NCBI GenBank assembly: GCA_020725545.1
Contig: DYEV01000022.1
Location: 44,311-108,310, forward strand
From: Desulfobacca sp.
GTDB lineage: Bacteria; Desulfobacterota; Desulfobaccia; Desulfobaccales; Desulfobaccaceae
Reading direction: 5' to 3'
Length of the DNA stretch: 64,000 nt
The notes below the pieces were generated by a model that was not told the origin of the DNA, made no database searches, and saw nothing but the letters and a program-made list of their open reading frames with translations. The position numbers were made by a program, and so were the translations under genes. This document shows positions 42,461 to 52,137 of this stretch, one piece after another (within the stretch, counting starts at the first letter, position 1; the number at the start of each line of letters is the position of its first letter).

Positions 42461-44449
42461 CTAGGATGACGTCGCGGTAAACAGCCTCTCGGCCTTGGTC
42501 AAAAGATCAGGGGTTCCCATGGTAATCAGGAAATCACCCGCCTGCAGCTCCTGATGAGGATCGGGATTATGCAGGATTTGCCCACCCCGTCGGATGGCCA
42601 AGACCGTGACTCCATGCCGCTGGCGCAGTTCCAGCTGCGCCAAAGACTTGCCTACCGCCGGGGCCTTATCGGCCAAACGGAAGGTGCTAATCTCCACGTC
42701 GTGCAGCTCCTGACGCAGCGGACTGTGGGCCGCCACCTCCTTCAGCAAGCCTCGGAAAAGCATATAACAATTGGCCCGCACTTCTGCGGTCAGCCGTTCA
42801 ATCTCCTCCCGCGGCACCAGATACTTTTTCAGCACCAAGGTAAAGATTTCCACGGAAGTCTCAAATTCTTCGGGCACCACATCGTCAGCGCCCAATTCGA
42901 ACAAGGCCGGCAATTCATTCACATAGCGGGTGCGGACGATGATATGCGCCCGGGGGTTAAGGCGATGGGCCAGGGTGGTTATGCGCCGCACCGCGGCCGG
43001 GTCGTTGATGACCACAACAAGAATACGGGCCTCCCGAATCCCGGCATGCCGTAGGATTTCCTCCTGGGTCGCATCCCCGTAAAAAATGGGTTTGCCGGCC
43101 TCTCGTTCCCGGCGCACCGTTTCCGGATTCATTTCGATGATCACATAGGGAATCCCGGCGGTTTCGGCGGCCCGGGCCAAATTGCGGCCGTTCACGCCGA
43201 AGCCGACGATGATCAGATGATCCCGGGGGAGCTCTGGGGTGCCGACGGCCTCCAAATGGGCCCCGTACTTCAGTCTATCCGGCAGCGGCCAGCGGGCCAC
43301 GGTCGCGGCCACCTGGGGAGCCAGGGCCATGAGGAGCGGGGTGGCCACCATGGTCAGGATGGTGACATCCAGGAATAATTGATAATTATAGCCGGATAAC
43401 AGCCCTTGACTTATACCCACTTTGGCCAGGATGAAAGAGAACTCCCCCACCTGACAGAGGGCCATGCCGATGAGAACGGCGGTGCGTAGGGGAAAGGCCA
43501 GCACCAGACCAGCCGCACCAGCCAGGAGGATTTTGCCCAATAACACCCCGCCGCTCAGGAGGCCAATGGTCACCGGGTTGTTCAGCAGGAATTTGATATC
43601 CAGCAGCATGCCGATGGAGATGAAAAAGAAGCTGGCAAAGACATCCCGGAACGGTAAAATATTTCCCAGGGCCTGATGGCTGTATTCCGTTTCCGAGACG
43701 ATCAGTCCTGCCAAAAAGGCCCCCAAGGCCAGGGATAGGCCGGCTTGGGCCGTCAGCCAGGCCACCGCCAGACAGATGAGGACGATGGAGAGGAGAAAGA
43801 GTTCCCGGTTGCCGGTGCGGGCAATCTGATACAGGACCTGGGGGACTACGAATTTGGCGCTGATAATGACCACCGCGACGATGGCCGCCCCCTTAGCCAA
43901 CAGGATGAGGAAAGACGCCCCCACATTGTCCATCTCGCCGGCCAGGAGCGGCACAAAGACCATCATGGGCACAATGATAATGTCCTGGAAGATCAGAATG
44001 CCCAGACTGGTGCGGCCGTGGGGCGTGTCCACCTCAGCCCGCTCCTGGAGAAGCTTCATGACAATGGCGGTGCTGCTCAGGGCGATCAAACAGCCGATGA
44101 AGACCGCCTCACTCCAGGTCTGCCCCAGCAGCCGGCCAAAAATCACCCACGCCGCGCCGGTAGCCGTGACCTGTACCGGCCCGGCCACCAATACCGATTG
44201 CCGGATCTGCAGCAGGTTGGCAAAGGAAAATTCCACGCCGATGGTGAATAACAGGAGTATGACGCCGATCTCCGCCAGGATCTCCACTTCATGCACGGCC
44301 CGCACCAGGGCGAAAACGTGGGGGCCGGCCAGGATGCCGGTAAAGATGAAGCCCACGGTCACCGGTATGCGGAATTGGTGGCAGACAAAGAGGACCACCA
44401 AAGACAGGGCAAAAATAATCACCAGGTCGGTGAGGATGGGAATAGTCAC
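42461..44449 (-). CDS. Kef-type (CPA2) K+/H+ antiporter or channel with RCK domains
   Basis: 662 residues, GTG start at 44449. Residues 1-385 hold about 12 hydrophobic segments of the Na+/H+ exchanger fold (GVILLLFTIGVEFS, ALSSTAIVMKLL, ILIFQDIIIVPMM). Residues about 410-535 are a TrkA-N/RCK Rossmann domain (LIIVGFGVNGRNLARAAE). Residues about 575-660 are a TrkA-C domain. This is the KefB/KefC or RosB-like plan. Nucleotide or redox gating of potassium efflux is expected. KefF/KefG ancillary proteins are not adjacent. Confidence 0.92.
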   Translation of the reverse strand: MTIPILTDLVIIFALSLVVLFVCHQFRIPVTVGFIFTGILAGPHVFALVRAVHEVEILAEIGVILLLFTIGVEFSFANLLQIRQSVLVAGPVQVTATGAAWVIFGRLLGQTWSEAVFIGCLIALSSTAIVMKLLQERAEVDTPHGRTSLGILIFQDIIIVPMMVFVPLLAGEMDNVGASFLILLAKGAAIVAVVIISAKFVVPQVLYQIARTGNRELFLLSIVLICLAVAWLTAQAGLSLALGAFLAGLIVSETEYSHQALGNILPFRDVFASFFFISIGMLLDIKFLLNNPVTIGLLSGGVLLGKILLAGAAGLVLAFPLRTAVLIGMALCQVGEFSFILAKVGISQGLLSGYNYQLFLDVTILTMVATPLLMALAPQVAATVARWPLPDRLKYGAHLEAVGTPELPRDHLIIVGFGVNGRNLARAAETAGIPYVIIEMNPETVRREREAGKPIFYGDATQEEILRHAGIREARILVVVINDPAAVRRITTLAHRLNPRAHIIVRTRYVNELPALFELGADDVVPEEFETSVEIFTLVLKKYLVPREEIERLTAEVRANCYMLFRGLLKEVAAHSPLRQELHDVEISTFRLADKAPAVGKSLAQLELRQRHGVTVLAIRRGGQILHNPDPHQELQAGDFLITMGTPDLLTKAERLFTATSS

Positions 44450-44568
44450 GGCATCTCAGAGAATTACGGTTAAGCTTAATAAAACCTGGCCCAGAGGTTG
44501 AGCACAAGGTTGCAGGTGTGCTTTCCGTGGGGCCAGCTCCTAGCCCCTTGGCCTTTGAGCATGGCGGA

Positions 44569-46167
44569 TTAACGCAGGGGGCGGGCCGCGGCCCCTTCCT
44601 GCAGGCCGTCCCCCAGGGTGCGGTATTGCCGGGGATTGATCTGATAATTTTTTATCTTGTAGCCCAGAATGCGCAGGCTGGTATCCAGGTATTCGGCTGC
44701 CAGGGTCTGATTGCCACGGGTCGCCCGCAACGCTTCGATGATCATCTCTTTTTCCAGGCTCTCCACTGCTGCAGCCAACGACACCGCCTTTTTACCATCC
44801 TGGCGGTCCAGGGTCTGGAGACTGGCGGGCAGGTGAATGGTGCGGATGGTATCCTCATCGCAGACCAGCAAAGCCCGTTCGATAACGTTTTCCAATTCCC
44901 GGACATTGCCGGGCCAATGATACTGCATCAGGAGGTCAATGGCCGGGGCGGAAATCCGTTTGATATTTTTATTGTTTTCCTGACTGTATTTCTGGAGAAA
45001 GTATTCAGCCAAGAGGATAATGTCGGTTTGGCGCTCCCGCAGCGGCGGCAGATAGATGGGAAAGACGTTGAGGCGATAATACAAATCCTCCCGGAAGGCG
45101 CCGGTGGCCAACAGCCCCTCCAGATCCCGGTGCGTTGCCGCAATAATCCGGACGTCCACTTCCATGCTCTTGGTGCCGCCCACCCGGACAAATTCCCTCT
45201 CCTGGATGACCCGCAGGAGTTTTAATTGCACGGTAGGACTCAGGTCGCCGATTTCGTCCAAAAAAATGGTACCCCGTTGGGCCAGTTCAAAACGTCCCAT
45301 TTTTGTCTGGGTGGCGCCGGTGAAAGCCCCCTTTTCATGGCCGAAGAGTTCGCTCTCCACCAACGTTTCGGGGAGGGCGGCGCAGTTAACCCGGACAAAG
45401 GGCTTATGGGCCCGTTTGCTGTTATAATGGATGGCACTGGCCACCAGCTCCTTGCCGGTGCCGCTTTCGCCCCGGATCAAGACGGTGGCATTGCTCTTGG
45501 CCACCCGCTGGATCATCTCGAAAACCTGGCGCATCTTGCTGGAATTGCCAACAATATTGTCAAGGTTGTATTTATCCTGCAATTCCTCCCGCAACTTCAG
45601 GTTTTCCGCCTGGAGCCGCTGTTTTTCCTGATCGATGCGCATCAGGTTGTTGACGGCCTGGGCTATGACCGAAGCAATAATGGTGAGCAGTTGCACATCG
45701 GCATCCAAATGGATATCCTCTTGATAAAGGCGATCCACACTGAGGGCGCCGATGGTCTGGGGGCCGATTTTGATGGGCACACAGATAAAAGAAATGTCCT
45801 GTTTCTGGAGATCGCCCCGGGAGCGGGTGCGGTTCAAAAAGAGGGGTTCCTGACTGATGCGGGGGACCACCGCCGGCTCGCCATTTTCGACTACCCGGCC
45901 GGTGATGCCTTCGCCCAATTTATAGCGGCCCCGTTTCCGGGCCTCGGCCGTCAGGCCATGGGCGATTTCAATCTGTAGCTCCCGGCTATCCGGGTTAAGG
46001 ATGGTAATGGTGCCCCGATTCATACCCATCCGATTGGCCAGGATAGAAAGGATCATCTGCAGACCGCTCTTCAAGGAACCGGGTTTGTTGACCGCCTGGG
46101 TAATTTCATAAAGACATGCCAAGGCTTCGGAATCTACCATAAGAAAGCTGCTCCAAGTGCTGATCAT
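44569..46167 (-). CDS. GAF-domain sigma-54-dependent transcriptional activator (NifA-like)
   Basis: 532 residues; ATG at 46167 follows AGGA, and ATG 46140 ([11 protein letters not shown]) is an alternative. Residues 15-180 are a GAF sensor domain. Residues about 205-430 are the AAA+ sigma-54 activator domain with [15 protein letters not shown], the sigma-contact loop [13 protein letters not shown] and [15 protein letters not shown]. The C-terminus has a Fis-type helix-turn-helix ([17 protein letters not shown]). The architecture equals NifA, but no nif genes are in view, so the target is unknown. No receiver domain is present. Kef-type gene downstream is a possible target. Confidence 0.92.
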   Translation of the reverse strand: MISTWSSFLMVDSEALACLYEITQAVNKPGSLKSGLQMILSILANRMGMNRGTITILNPDSRELQIEIAHGLTAEARKRGRYKLGEGITGRVVENGEPAVVPRISQEPLFLNRTRSRGDLQKQDISFICVPIKIGPQTIGALSVDRLYQEDIHLDADVQLLTIIASVIAQAVNNLMRIDQEKQRLQAENLKLREELQDKYNLDNIVGNSSKMRQVFEMIQRVAKSNATVLIRGESGTGKELVASAIHYNSKRAHKPFVRVNCAALPETLVESELFGHEKGAFTGATQTKMGRFELAQRGTIFLDEIGDLSPTVQLKLLRVIQEREFVRVGGTKSMEVDVRIIAATHRDLEGLLATGAFREDLYYRLNVFPIYLPPLRERQTDIILLAEYFLQKYSQENNKNIKRISAPAIDLLMQYHWPGNVRELENVIERALLVCDEDTIRTIHLPASLQTLDRQDGKKAVSLAAAVESLEKEMIIEALRATRGNQTLAAEYLDTSLRILGYKIKNYQINPRQYRTLGDGLQEGAAARPLR

Positions 46168-46253
46168 TTGTTCCTATCATATCGCATTTTTACATTTTTG
46201 TCAATTAAATTACTACCGCGGCGCGGCGCCAGGTAGTTTTTTTAGATAGTCGC

Positions 46254-46282
46254 TTGCATGTTATAAAAATTATTATTATAAT
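46254..46282 (+). promoter_or_regulatory. Sigma-70-type promoter of mscL
   Basis: TTGCAT at 46254-46259 and TATAAT at 46277-46282 are separated by exactly 17 nt. Transcription would start near 46289, about 20 nt before the mscL ATG. A ribosome site GGGAG lies between. Confidence 0.72.
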
Positions 46283-46309
46283 TCCATACCTACAGCTCGG
46301 GAGCTTGCC

Positions 46310-46768
46310 ATGTTTAAAGAATTTAAAGAATTCGCCTTGCGGGGCAATATGGTAGACATGGCGGTGGGCATTATCATCGGCGCTGCCTTCGGACTCATGG
46401 TGAAGTCGCTGGTGGATGATGTGATTATGCCGCCCATTGGCATGTTGGTGGGCAACATTGATTTTTCCGACCTCTTTGTAGTCCTGCGGGAGGGGAAGGT
46501 GCCGGGGCCCTATTTTTCCCTAGCCGGCGCCCGCCAGGCCGGGGCGGTCACCTGGAATTATGGACAATTTATTAATACGGTTATTAATTTCATCATTGTG
46601 GCGGCGGCTATCTTTATGGTGGTGAAGAGTATGAACCAACTGAAACGGGAAAAGCTGGCGGATCCGACTACCAAGGAATGCCCCTATTGTTCCTCCACCA
46701 TTCCCATTGCCGCCAAACGGTGCCCGCACTGTACCTCCGACCTGACTCAACCCCAGGCGACGGCCTGA
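46310..46768 (+). CDS. mscL: Large-conductance mechanosensitive channel with zinc-ribbon tail
   Basis: 152 residues. The N-terminal helix and TM1 ([20 protein letters not shown], then [20 protein letters not shown]) and TM2 ([20 protein letters not shown]) are those of MscL, the osmotic safety valve. The normal C-terminal bundle is followed by [20 protein letters not shown], a four-cysteine zinc ribbon absent from E. coli MscL. The tail is in frame and ends naturally, so it is a genuine extension. The gene is divergent from the sigma-54 activator. Confidence 0.95.
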   Translation: MFKEFKEFALRGNMVDMAVGIIIGAAFGLMVKSLVDDVIMPPIGMLVGNIDFSDLFVVLREGKVPGPYFSLAGARQAGAVTWNYGQFINTVINFIIVAAAIFMVVKSMNQLKREKLADPTTKECPYCSSTIPIAAKRCPHCTSDLTQPQATA

Positions 46769-46823
46769 GCCCCGAGAGATTACCGGGAACTTGGTAACCT
46801 ATGAAAGTCCATATACTTTTTTC

Positions 46824-46852
46824 TTTACCTGACGGTTCTTTTGGTTTAAAAT
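46824..46852 (+). promoter_or_regulatory. Possible sigma-70 promoter of the HU gene
   Basis: TTTACC (46824-46829) and TAAAAT (46847-46852) are separated by 17 nt. The implied leader is about 90 nt. The match is moderate. Confidence 0.4.
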
Positions 46853-46947
46853 GGATGCGGGTAACGGTATGGCTCGCTGATCGTGCGAGACCCGCTCTGC
46901 CAGCCCCAGGCAGCAGCCTTGATCCCCAAGAGAATCCCGGAGGATAG

Positions 46948-47235
46948 ATGAACAAGTCGCAGTTGATCGAAGCCCTGGCCAAAGCCGAAAACCTGACCAT
47001 TAAAAAGGCCGAGATGGTGGTCAATACCATCTTCGATAATATGACGGATGCCTTGATAGAGGATGAGCGCATTGAGATCCGTGGCTTTGGCAGCTTCAAG
47101 GTAAAATGTTATAATGGCTATCAGGGTCGCAACCCGAAAACCGGGGCGGTTATTGAGGTCTGCGAAAAGAAATTGCCGTTTTTCAAGGTCGGCAAAGAAT
47201 TAAAAGAACGGGTAGATAAAGGTGGGCAGGATTAG
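46948..47235 (+). CDS. HU/IHF-family DNA-binding protein
   Basis: 95 residues with SD GGAGGATAG. The N-terminus MNKSQLIEALAK and the DNA-binding arm IEIRGFGSFKVKCYNGYQGRNP followed by KTGAV are typical of HU/IHF proteins. It bends DNA and shapes the nucleoid; IHF-like action at sigma-54 promoters is possible. HU versus IHF subunit cannot be decided from sequence alone. It is followed directly by the SRP RNA gene. Confidence 0.93.
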   Translation: MNKSQLIEALAKAENLTIKKAEMVVNTIFDNMTDALIEDERIEIRGFGSFKVKCYNGYQGRNPKTGAVIEVCEKKLPFFKVGKELKERVDKGGQD

Positions 47236-47255
47236 ACTGCCGCACCGTCAACCGA

Positions 47256-47480
47256 TATCCTGGTCGTGCTAGACGGGGAGCTAGCGGTGCCCTGTAGCCC
47301 GAGATCCGCTGAGCGGGGTTGAATTCCTTCGCAGAGGGTCGCAGCGCTTTTCGGAGTCTGAAGGTCAGGTGGGGGAACTGGACCCCACGCAACGGACGCT
47401 TGTGAACCCCGTCAGGTCCGGGAGGAAGCAGCGGTAAGCAAGGCGGTTCGTGTCGTGGTGGCTACTAGTTCATAACCCCT
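47256..47480 (+). ncRNA. ffs: Signal recognition particle RNA, long (Alu-containing) form
   Basis: The universally conserved S-domain tip GTCAGGTCCGGGAGGAAGCA is at 47411-47430, with a GGGA tetraloop. The flanking GTGAACCCC and GCGGTAAGC extend it. About 110-160 nt upstream, GACGGGGAGCTAGCGGTGCC and CTGTAGCCCGAGATCCGCTG match the Alu-like 5' domain of the long bacterial SRP RNA known from Bacillus. The total of about 225 nt is twice the E. coli 4.5S RNA. Ends are approximate, chosen where CTAG-containing arms pair. It is in the same direction as the HU gene. Confidence 0.88.
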
Positions 47481-47800
47481 GACTGCCAGCCCGAGCAGTG
47501 GCGGATTCAATGCAAGGTGCACGGCCAGGTTGTTCTCTCCTGCATATCCATGCTCGCCATTGATCACCTCATCCTCTCTCCAGGTCCTCAACAATGCCCG
47601 TAGCGCCCCAGCCGGCGGTCCGCCCCGGTGCCGATCTGCTTGACACCCAACCTTGACACAAGATATAACCAGAGAAAGCTGGCAACCAGTTCTTGGAGCG
47701 GCGCCTTACGCCGGATCGCCGGGCAGCCCTCATGGCACCTTCACCTTGGCATGGTCGCATGCGCCAAGTTTGTCTTTGATCATCAAAAGATCGATTCCTT
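47481..47800. other. Intergenic leader before pyrG, no gene seen
   Basis: About 320 nt. Short ORFs on both strands lack support. It may hold the promoter of the pyrG-lpt operon, but I cannot point to convincing hexamers or to a pyrimidine attenuator. Confidence 0.35.
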
Positions 47801-49450
47801 ATGAAAACCAAATTCATTTTTATAACAGGCGGTGTCTTATCCTCCTTGGGCAAAGGGGTAGCCGCCGCCGCCCTGGGGGCGCTTCTGGAGAGCCGGGGCT
47901 TAAAAGTCACCTATCTGAAGCTGGACCCCTACATCAATGTGGACCCGGGCACCATGAACCCCTTCCAACATGGGGAGGTCTACGTCACCGATGACGGTGC
48001 CGAAACCGACCTGGATCTGGGACATTACGAACGCTTCACCTCCGTCACCCTGGGGCAGGAGAACAATTATACCACCGGTAAAATTTATTATCGGGTGATC
48101 AACAAAGAGCGCCGGGGTGACTATTTAGGCGGCACGGTCCAGGTTATCCCCCATATCACCGATGAAATCAAGCAGACCATTCTGGCCTTGGCCCCCCAGG
48201 TAGACATCGCCATTGTGGAAATCGGCGGCACCGTCGGGGACATTGAGAGCCTGCCCTTTTTGGAGGCCATCCGCCAGTTCAAAGGGGATGTGGGCAAGCA
48301 GAATGTCTGCTACATCCACGTCACCCTGGTCCCTTATATCAAGACCGCCGGCGAGGTGAAAACCAAACCCACCCAACACAGCGTCAAAGAGCTGCGCAGC
48401 ATCGGCATCCAACCGGATATCCTCCTCTGCCGCACGGAAAAAAATCTAACGGCGGATATTAAGGCCAAGATCGCCCTTTTTTGCAATCTGGAAGCCAACT
48501 GTGTCATTACCGCCCAGGATGTCGAATCCATCTATGAAATCCCCCTCCTCTTCCATGAAGAGGGACTGGACGAACAGGTGGTGGAAAGCCTCAATATCTG
48601 GACCCGGGCCCCCCGGTTGGAGGTCTGGCAGGATCTGGTGGACCGGTTGAAAAATCCCAGCGACACGGTGGAAATCGGCATCATCGGCAAGTACGTTAAT
48701 CTCCGGGAGTCATATAAAAGTCTGCACGAGGCTTTGGTGCACGGCGGCTTACCTCACCGCGTCCAGGTGAACCTCCATTATATCGATTCGGAAACCGTGG
48801 AACGGGAAGGCCCCGACGCTCTGCTCCAGAACTTACACGGCATCCTGGTCCCGGGCGGCTTTGGCTATCGGGGGGTGGAGGGCAAGATTCAGTCCATCCA
48901 ATATGCCCGGATCAACAAGATCCCTTATTTTGGCATCTGTTTCGGGATGCAATTGGCCGTCATCGAATTCGCCCGGCATGTGGCCGGGTTAGCCGGAGCT
49001 CAGAGTGAAGAGTTTGACCCCGAGAACCCCTATCCGGTGATTTATCTGATGCGGGAATGGTTTGATTACCGCCGCCAGACCATCGTGCGGCGGGATCGGT
49101 CCTCAGACAAAGGCGGCACCATGCGTTTGGGGGCTTACCCTTGTGTCCTGAAAGAAAATTCGCTGGCCGCTCGGGCCTACAAGAGCCTGAGTTTCCATGA
49201 GCGGCACCGCCACCGTTATGAGTTCAATAACGCCTTCCGGGAGCAGTTGACCCAGCAGGGGTTTGTCATCAGCGGCACCTCCCCCAACGGCGAACTGGTA
49301 GAAATCATCGAATTGGAAAATCATCCCTGGTTTTTGGGGTGCCAGTTTCATCCGGAGTTTAAATCTCGGCCGCTGCAGCCGCATCCGTTGTTTACCGACT
49401 ATATCCGGGCCTGCCGGGACTATAAGCGGGGTTTGCCTGGTGAAGGCTAA
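47801..49450 (+). CDS. pyrG: CTP synthase
   Basis: 549 residues: N-terminal synthetase ([52 protein letters not shown]) and C-terminal glutamine amidotransferase with GICFGMQ and [11 protein letters not shown]. It aminates UTP to CTP. It opens a long plus-strand run; CTP is used directly in CMP-Kdo formation, which fits the kds genes that follow. Its end overlaps kdsA by 11 nt. Confidence 0.98.
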   Translation: MKTKFIFITGGVLSSLGKGVAAAALGALLESRGLKVTYLKLDPYINVDPGTMNPFQHGEVYVTDDGAETDLDLGHYERFTSVTLGQENNYTTGKIYYRVINKERRGDYLGGTVQVIPHITDEIKQTILALAPQVDIAIVEIGGTVGDIESLPFLEAIRQFKGDVGKQNVCYIHVTLVPYIKTAGEVKTKPTQHSVKELRSIGIQPDILLCRTEKNLTADIKAKIALFCNLEANCVITAQDVESIYEIPLLFHEEGLDEQVVESLNIWTRAPRLEVWQDLVDRLKNPSDTVEIGIIGKYVNLRESYKSLHEALVHGGLPHRVQVNLHYIDSETVEREGPDALLQNLHGILVPGGFGYRGVEGKIQSIQYARINKIPYFGICFGMQLAVIEFARHVAGLAGAQSEEFDPENPYPVIYLMREWFDYRRQTIVRRDRSSDKGGTMRLGAYPCVLKENSLAARAYKSLSFHERHRHRYEFNNAFREQLTQQGFVISGTSPNGELVEIIELENHPWFLGCQFHPEFKSRPLQPHPLFTDYIRACRDYKRGLPGEG

Positions 49451-50297
49451 CCATCCGGTCAAGATCGGTGATTTTGTAGTGGGGACGGGCCGCCTGGTCT
49501 TTATTGCCGGACCATGCGTCATGGAATCCCGGCAACTCACCTTGGAGATAGCCCACGCCCTGAAGGAATATGCCGCCGGACTGGCGGTACCCCTGGTCTT
49601 TAAGGCCTCCTATGACAAAGCTAATCGCACCGCCGGAGCCTCGTTTCGTGGTCCCGGGCTGGCCGCCGGGTTGGAGATTTTGGCCCAGGTAAAAGCAGAG
49701 GTGGGCCTGCCAGTCCTGGCGGATGTGCATGAAGTATACCAGGTCAGCCCCGCCGCCCAAGTCTTGGACGTTATCCAGATACCGGCCTTCCTGTGTCGCC
49801 AGACCGATCTGATTGAAGCGGCGGCCCGTACCGGCAAGCCCCTGAACATCAAGAAGGGTCAGTTTCTGGCCCCCTGGGATATGGCCCAGGCTGCGGCCAA
49901 GGCGACCGCCGTGGGCAACGCCGCCCTGCTGCTTACTGAACGAGGTACGATGTTCGGCTACAACAATCTGGTGGTGGACTTCCGGAGTCTGGCCATCATG
50001 CGGGCTCTGGGCTTCCCGGTGGTTATGGATATCACCCATTCGGTGCAACTCCCCGGCGGCCAGGGGAGCTGTTCCGGGGGCGACCGTCGCTTTATTCCGG
50101 CGCTTGGCCGGGCGGCCGTGGCCGTTGGCGTGGATGCCGTATTCATGGAAGTGCACCCTGATCCCGATAAAGCCTTATGCGACGGTCCCAATAGTTTCCC
50201 GTTGGCGCACGTCCCCCGTTTCTGGCAGGGTTTGTTAGAGGTGCATGCCTGCTGTCGCGGCCTGGAGGAGGCCTGGTCATGTCCGGAACCGCAATAA
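49440..50297 (+). CDS. kdsA: 3-deoxy-D-manno-octulosonate 8-phosphate synthase
   Basis: 285 residues, GTG start within the end of pyrG. Seen are [66 protein letters not shown] and [13 protein letters not shown]. It condenses arabinose 5-phosphate with PEP for the LPS core sugar Kdo. The cysteine of AGPCV is that of metal-dependent KdsA forms. Overlap with kdsC by 19 nt indicates coupling. Confidence 0.96.
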   Translation: MKANHPVKIGDFVVGTGRLVFIAGPCVMESRQLTLEIAHALKEYAAGLAVPLVFKASYDKANRTAGASFRGPGLAAGLEILAQVKAEVGLPVLADVHEVYQVSPAAQVLDVIQIPAFLCRQTDLIEAAARTGKPLNIKKGQFLAPWDMAQAAAKATAVGNAALLLTERGTMFGYNNLVVDFRSLAIMRALGFPVVMDITHSVQLPGGQGSCSGGDRRFIPALGRAAVAVGVDAVFMEVHPDPDKALCDGPNSFPLAHVPRFWQGLLEVHACCRGLEEAWSCPEPQ

Positions 50298-50824
50298 CTC
50301 CAGAAATACGGCAACGGGCAAAAAATATTCGCCTGGTGGTCCTGGATGTGGACGGCGTCTTGACCGATGGCCGGATTATCTATACCGATGCGGGGGAAGA
50401 GATCAAATGTTTTCATGTCCGGGACGGCCACGGCATCCGCATGTTGCAACAGGTGGGCATTGAAGTAGCCCTCATTACCGGGCGGCACTCCCAGGCGGTG
50501 GCGCAGCGGGCCCAAAACTTACAGATTGTTCATGTCTTTCAGGGCGTCCGGGAGAAAGTGGCGGTGCTGCAAGCCTTGCAGACCGAATTGGGCATCTCGC
50601 CGACGGCGACCGCCGTGGTGGGGGATGATTTGGTGGATTTAGGCATGATGCAGCAGGCCGGCTTGGCAGTGGCGGTGGCTGATGCCCCCCCAGAGGTGCG
50701 AGACCGGGCCCATTGGGTGACCTGCCAACCCGGCGGTCGGGGCGCGGTCCGGGAAATGGCTGAACTTATCCTGAAGGCCCAGGGGCGCTGGGAAGACTTG
50801 CTGCGTCAGTATGTGACCTCATGA
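50279..50824 (+). CDS. kdsC: Kdo-8-phosphate phosphatase (HAD family)
   Basis: 181 residues. LVVLDVDGVLTDGRI gives the HAD nucleophile Asp and acid Asp, followed by RDGHGIRMLQQ, ALITGR and VVGDDLVDLGMM. The absence of a cap domain is typical of tetrameric KdsC. It dephosphorylates Kdo 8-phosphate made by the preceding enzyme. Position between kdsA and lptC is a common Gram-negative order. Confidence 0.95.
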   Translation: MSGTAITPEIRQRAKNIRLVVLDVDGVLTDGRIIYTDAGEEIKCFHVRDGHGIRMLQQVGIEVALITGRHSQAVAQRAQNLQIVHVFQGVREKVAVLQALQTELGISPTATAVVGDDLVDLGMMQQAGLAVAVADAPPEVRDRAHWVTCQPGGRGAVREMAELILKAQGRWEDLLRQYVTS

Positions 50825-50902
50825 AGTACCTTTCCTTCCTGAGCAATGGGCCTAACAGTCTGACAAACAACCAGGCGGCCTTGTCGATACAGGAGGCAAG
50901 CC

Positions 50903-51460
50903 GTGTCCCGTCTTAACCTCCGCCTCTGGCTGTTGGCCCTGTGGTGTATGGGACTGTTTTTTCCCGTACCACTGCATAGCACGGACGGGCCCCCGACGCC
51001 GCCGCCTCTGGCCCCCGAAAAACAAGGGGAGATGAAAGAAGTTCGCCTCACCGAAATCCAGGACGGGGACAAGAAATGGGTCCTGAAAGCCGATAACGCC
51101 GATTACGTGCGGGACAAAGATCGTATTGTCCTCAGCCGGGTCTGGGTGGAAATCTACGGCCTGGAGGGCGGCACGCTTCTTATCACCGGCGACACCGGGT
51201 TTATCGGTATTAAGAGCCGGGACTTGACCTTGACCGGCAACGTCCAGGCTAAAGGTCCCAATTATACTTTTTCCAGCGATGAAGTGCATTATAATCCCCA
51301 GACCCGGATCCTCACTGCCCCCGGGCCGGTCAGATTGGAGAGCCCCCGGGTTTTCGTGGAGGGCAAGAACATGACCGTGGATCTGAAGACCCAGAAACTT
51401 GACCTGGCGCAGCATTGCAAAACCAAGTTGCGCCTCAGCGGGGGATTATGGAATTTTTAA
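50903..51460 (+). CDS. lptC: LPS export protein LptC
   Basis: 185 residues, GTG start at 50903 after AGGAGG. One N-terminal membrane anchor (residues 7-26) precedes a periplasmic beta-jellyroll: VRLTEIQDGDKKWVLKADNA, SRDLTLTGNVQA, FSSDEVHYNPQTRILTAPGP. LptC links LptBFG to LptA in the bridge that moves LPS to the outer membrane. Sequence identity in this family is low; assignment rests on fold motifs and on position before lptA-lptB. Confidence 0.87.
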   Translation: MSRLNLRLWLLALWCMGLFFPVPLHSTDGPPTPPPLAPEKQGEMKEVRLTEIQDGDKKWVLKADNADYVRDKDRIVLSRVWVEIYGLEGGTLLITGDTGFIGIKSRDLTLTGNVQAKGPNYTFSSDEVHYNPQTRILTAPGPVRLESPRVFVEGKNMTVDLKTQKLDLAQHCKTKLRLSGGLWNF

Positions 51461-52119
51461 GCCGGCGCTGCCCGAAAATATTGCTGTTCTGCCTGGTGGC
51501 GGCAAAACTCGGCTTGTGGCCGGCGGCCAGCCTCGCCCAAAGCGGGACCAAGGCCCCGGATCGGGAGGAACTGCCCCTCAACATCACCGCCGACCGATTA
51601 GAAGTGGAACAGAACCAACGGGTTATCACGTTTCTGCAGAATGTCGTGGCTCGCTACAAAGACATGATTCTGTATACCGACGTGCTCAAGATTTTTTATG
51701 AGGCCAAATCTCAACCTGGTGCCGGGCCGGAAGGGGCAACCGGAGCAACGCCTGGCCGCGGTTCGGCAGCCACCCCTCCCCAGGAAGGTCCCAAGACAGG
51801 GGGCACCTCACCTCTGGGAGCAGTGGGGATCGAAAAAATCTCCCGCATCGAGGCGTTGGGGAAAGTGCGCCTGGTCCAGGGTGATCGGGTAGCCACCGGC
51901 GACAAGGCGGTTTATTATGCCCCGGAAGAAAAACTGGTCCTCATGGGCAACCCCCAACTTTGGCGAGGCGACAACAGTTTGCGAGGCCACGAAATCGTCT
52001 TCTATCTCAAGGAGAACCGGGCCGTTGTCACTGGTGAAGCCAAAAAACGGGTAGAAGCGGTGATCCATCCTTCCCAAAAAGTCCAACTTCCTGGCCGGAC
52101 CACAGCCCCGACTCCCTGA
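51448..52119 (+). CDS. lptA: LPS transport periplasmic protein LptA
   Basis: 223 residues from ATG at 51448, overlapping the lptC end by 13 nt; an upstream ATG at 51415 is less likely. The signal peptide covers residues 1-30. The OstA-like repeats are LNITADRLEVEQNQRVITFL, KVRLVQGDRVATGDKAVYY and MGNPQLWRGDNSLRGHEI. A Gly/Pro/Ala-rich insert of about 35 residues (around QPGAGPEGATGATPGRGSAA) splits the jellyroll, which is unusual. LptA forms the periplasmic bridge of LPS export. Confidence 0.9.
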   Translation: MEFLSRRCPKILLFCLVAAKLGLWPAASLAQSGTKAPDREELPLNITADRLEVEQNQRVITFLQNVVARYKDMILYTDVLKIFYEAKSQPGAGPEGATGATPGRGSAATPPQEGPKTGGTSPLGAVGIEKISRIEALGKVRLVQGDRVATGDKAVYYAPEEKLVLMGNPQLWRGDNSLRGHEIVFYLKENRAVVTGEAKKRVEAVIHPSQKVQLPGRTTAPTP

Positions 52120-52137
52120 AAGGCGTCGCCGCTCATT

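Noticed and set aside
44569..46167. NifA itself as the identity of the sigma-54 activator
   Set aside because: The GAF-AAA-Fis plan is shared by many regulators and no nif genes are nearby, so a specific name is not justified.
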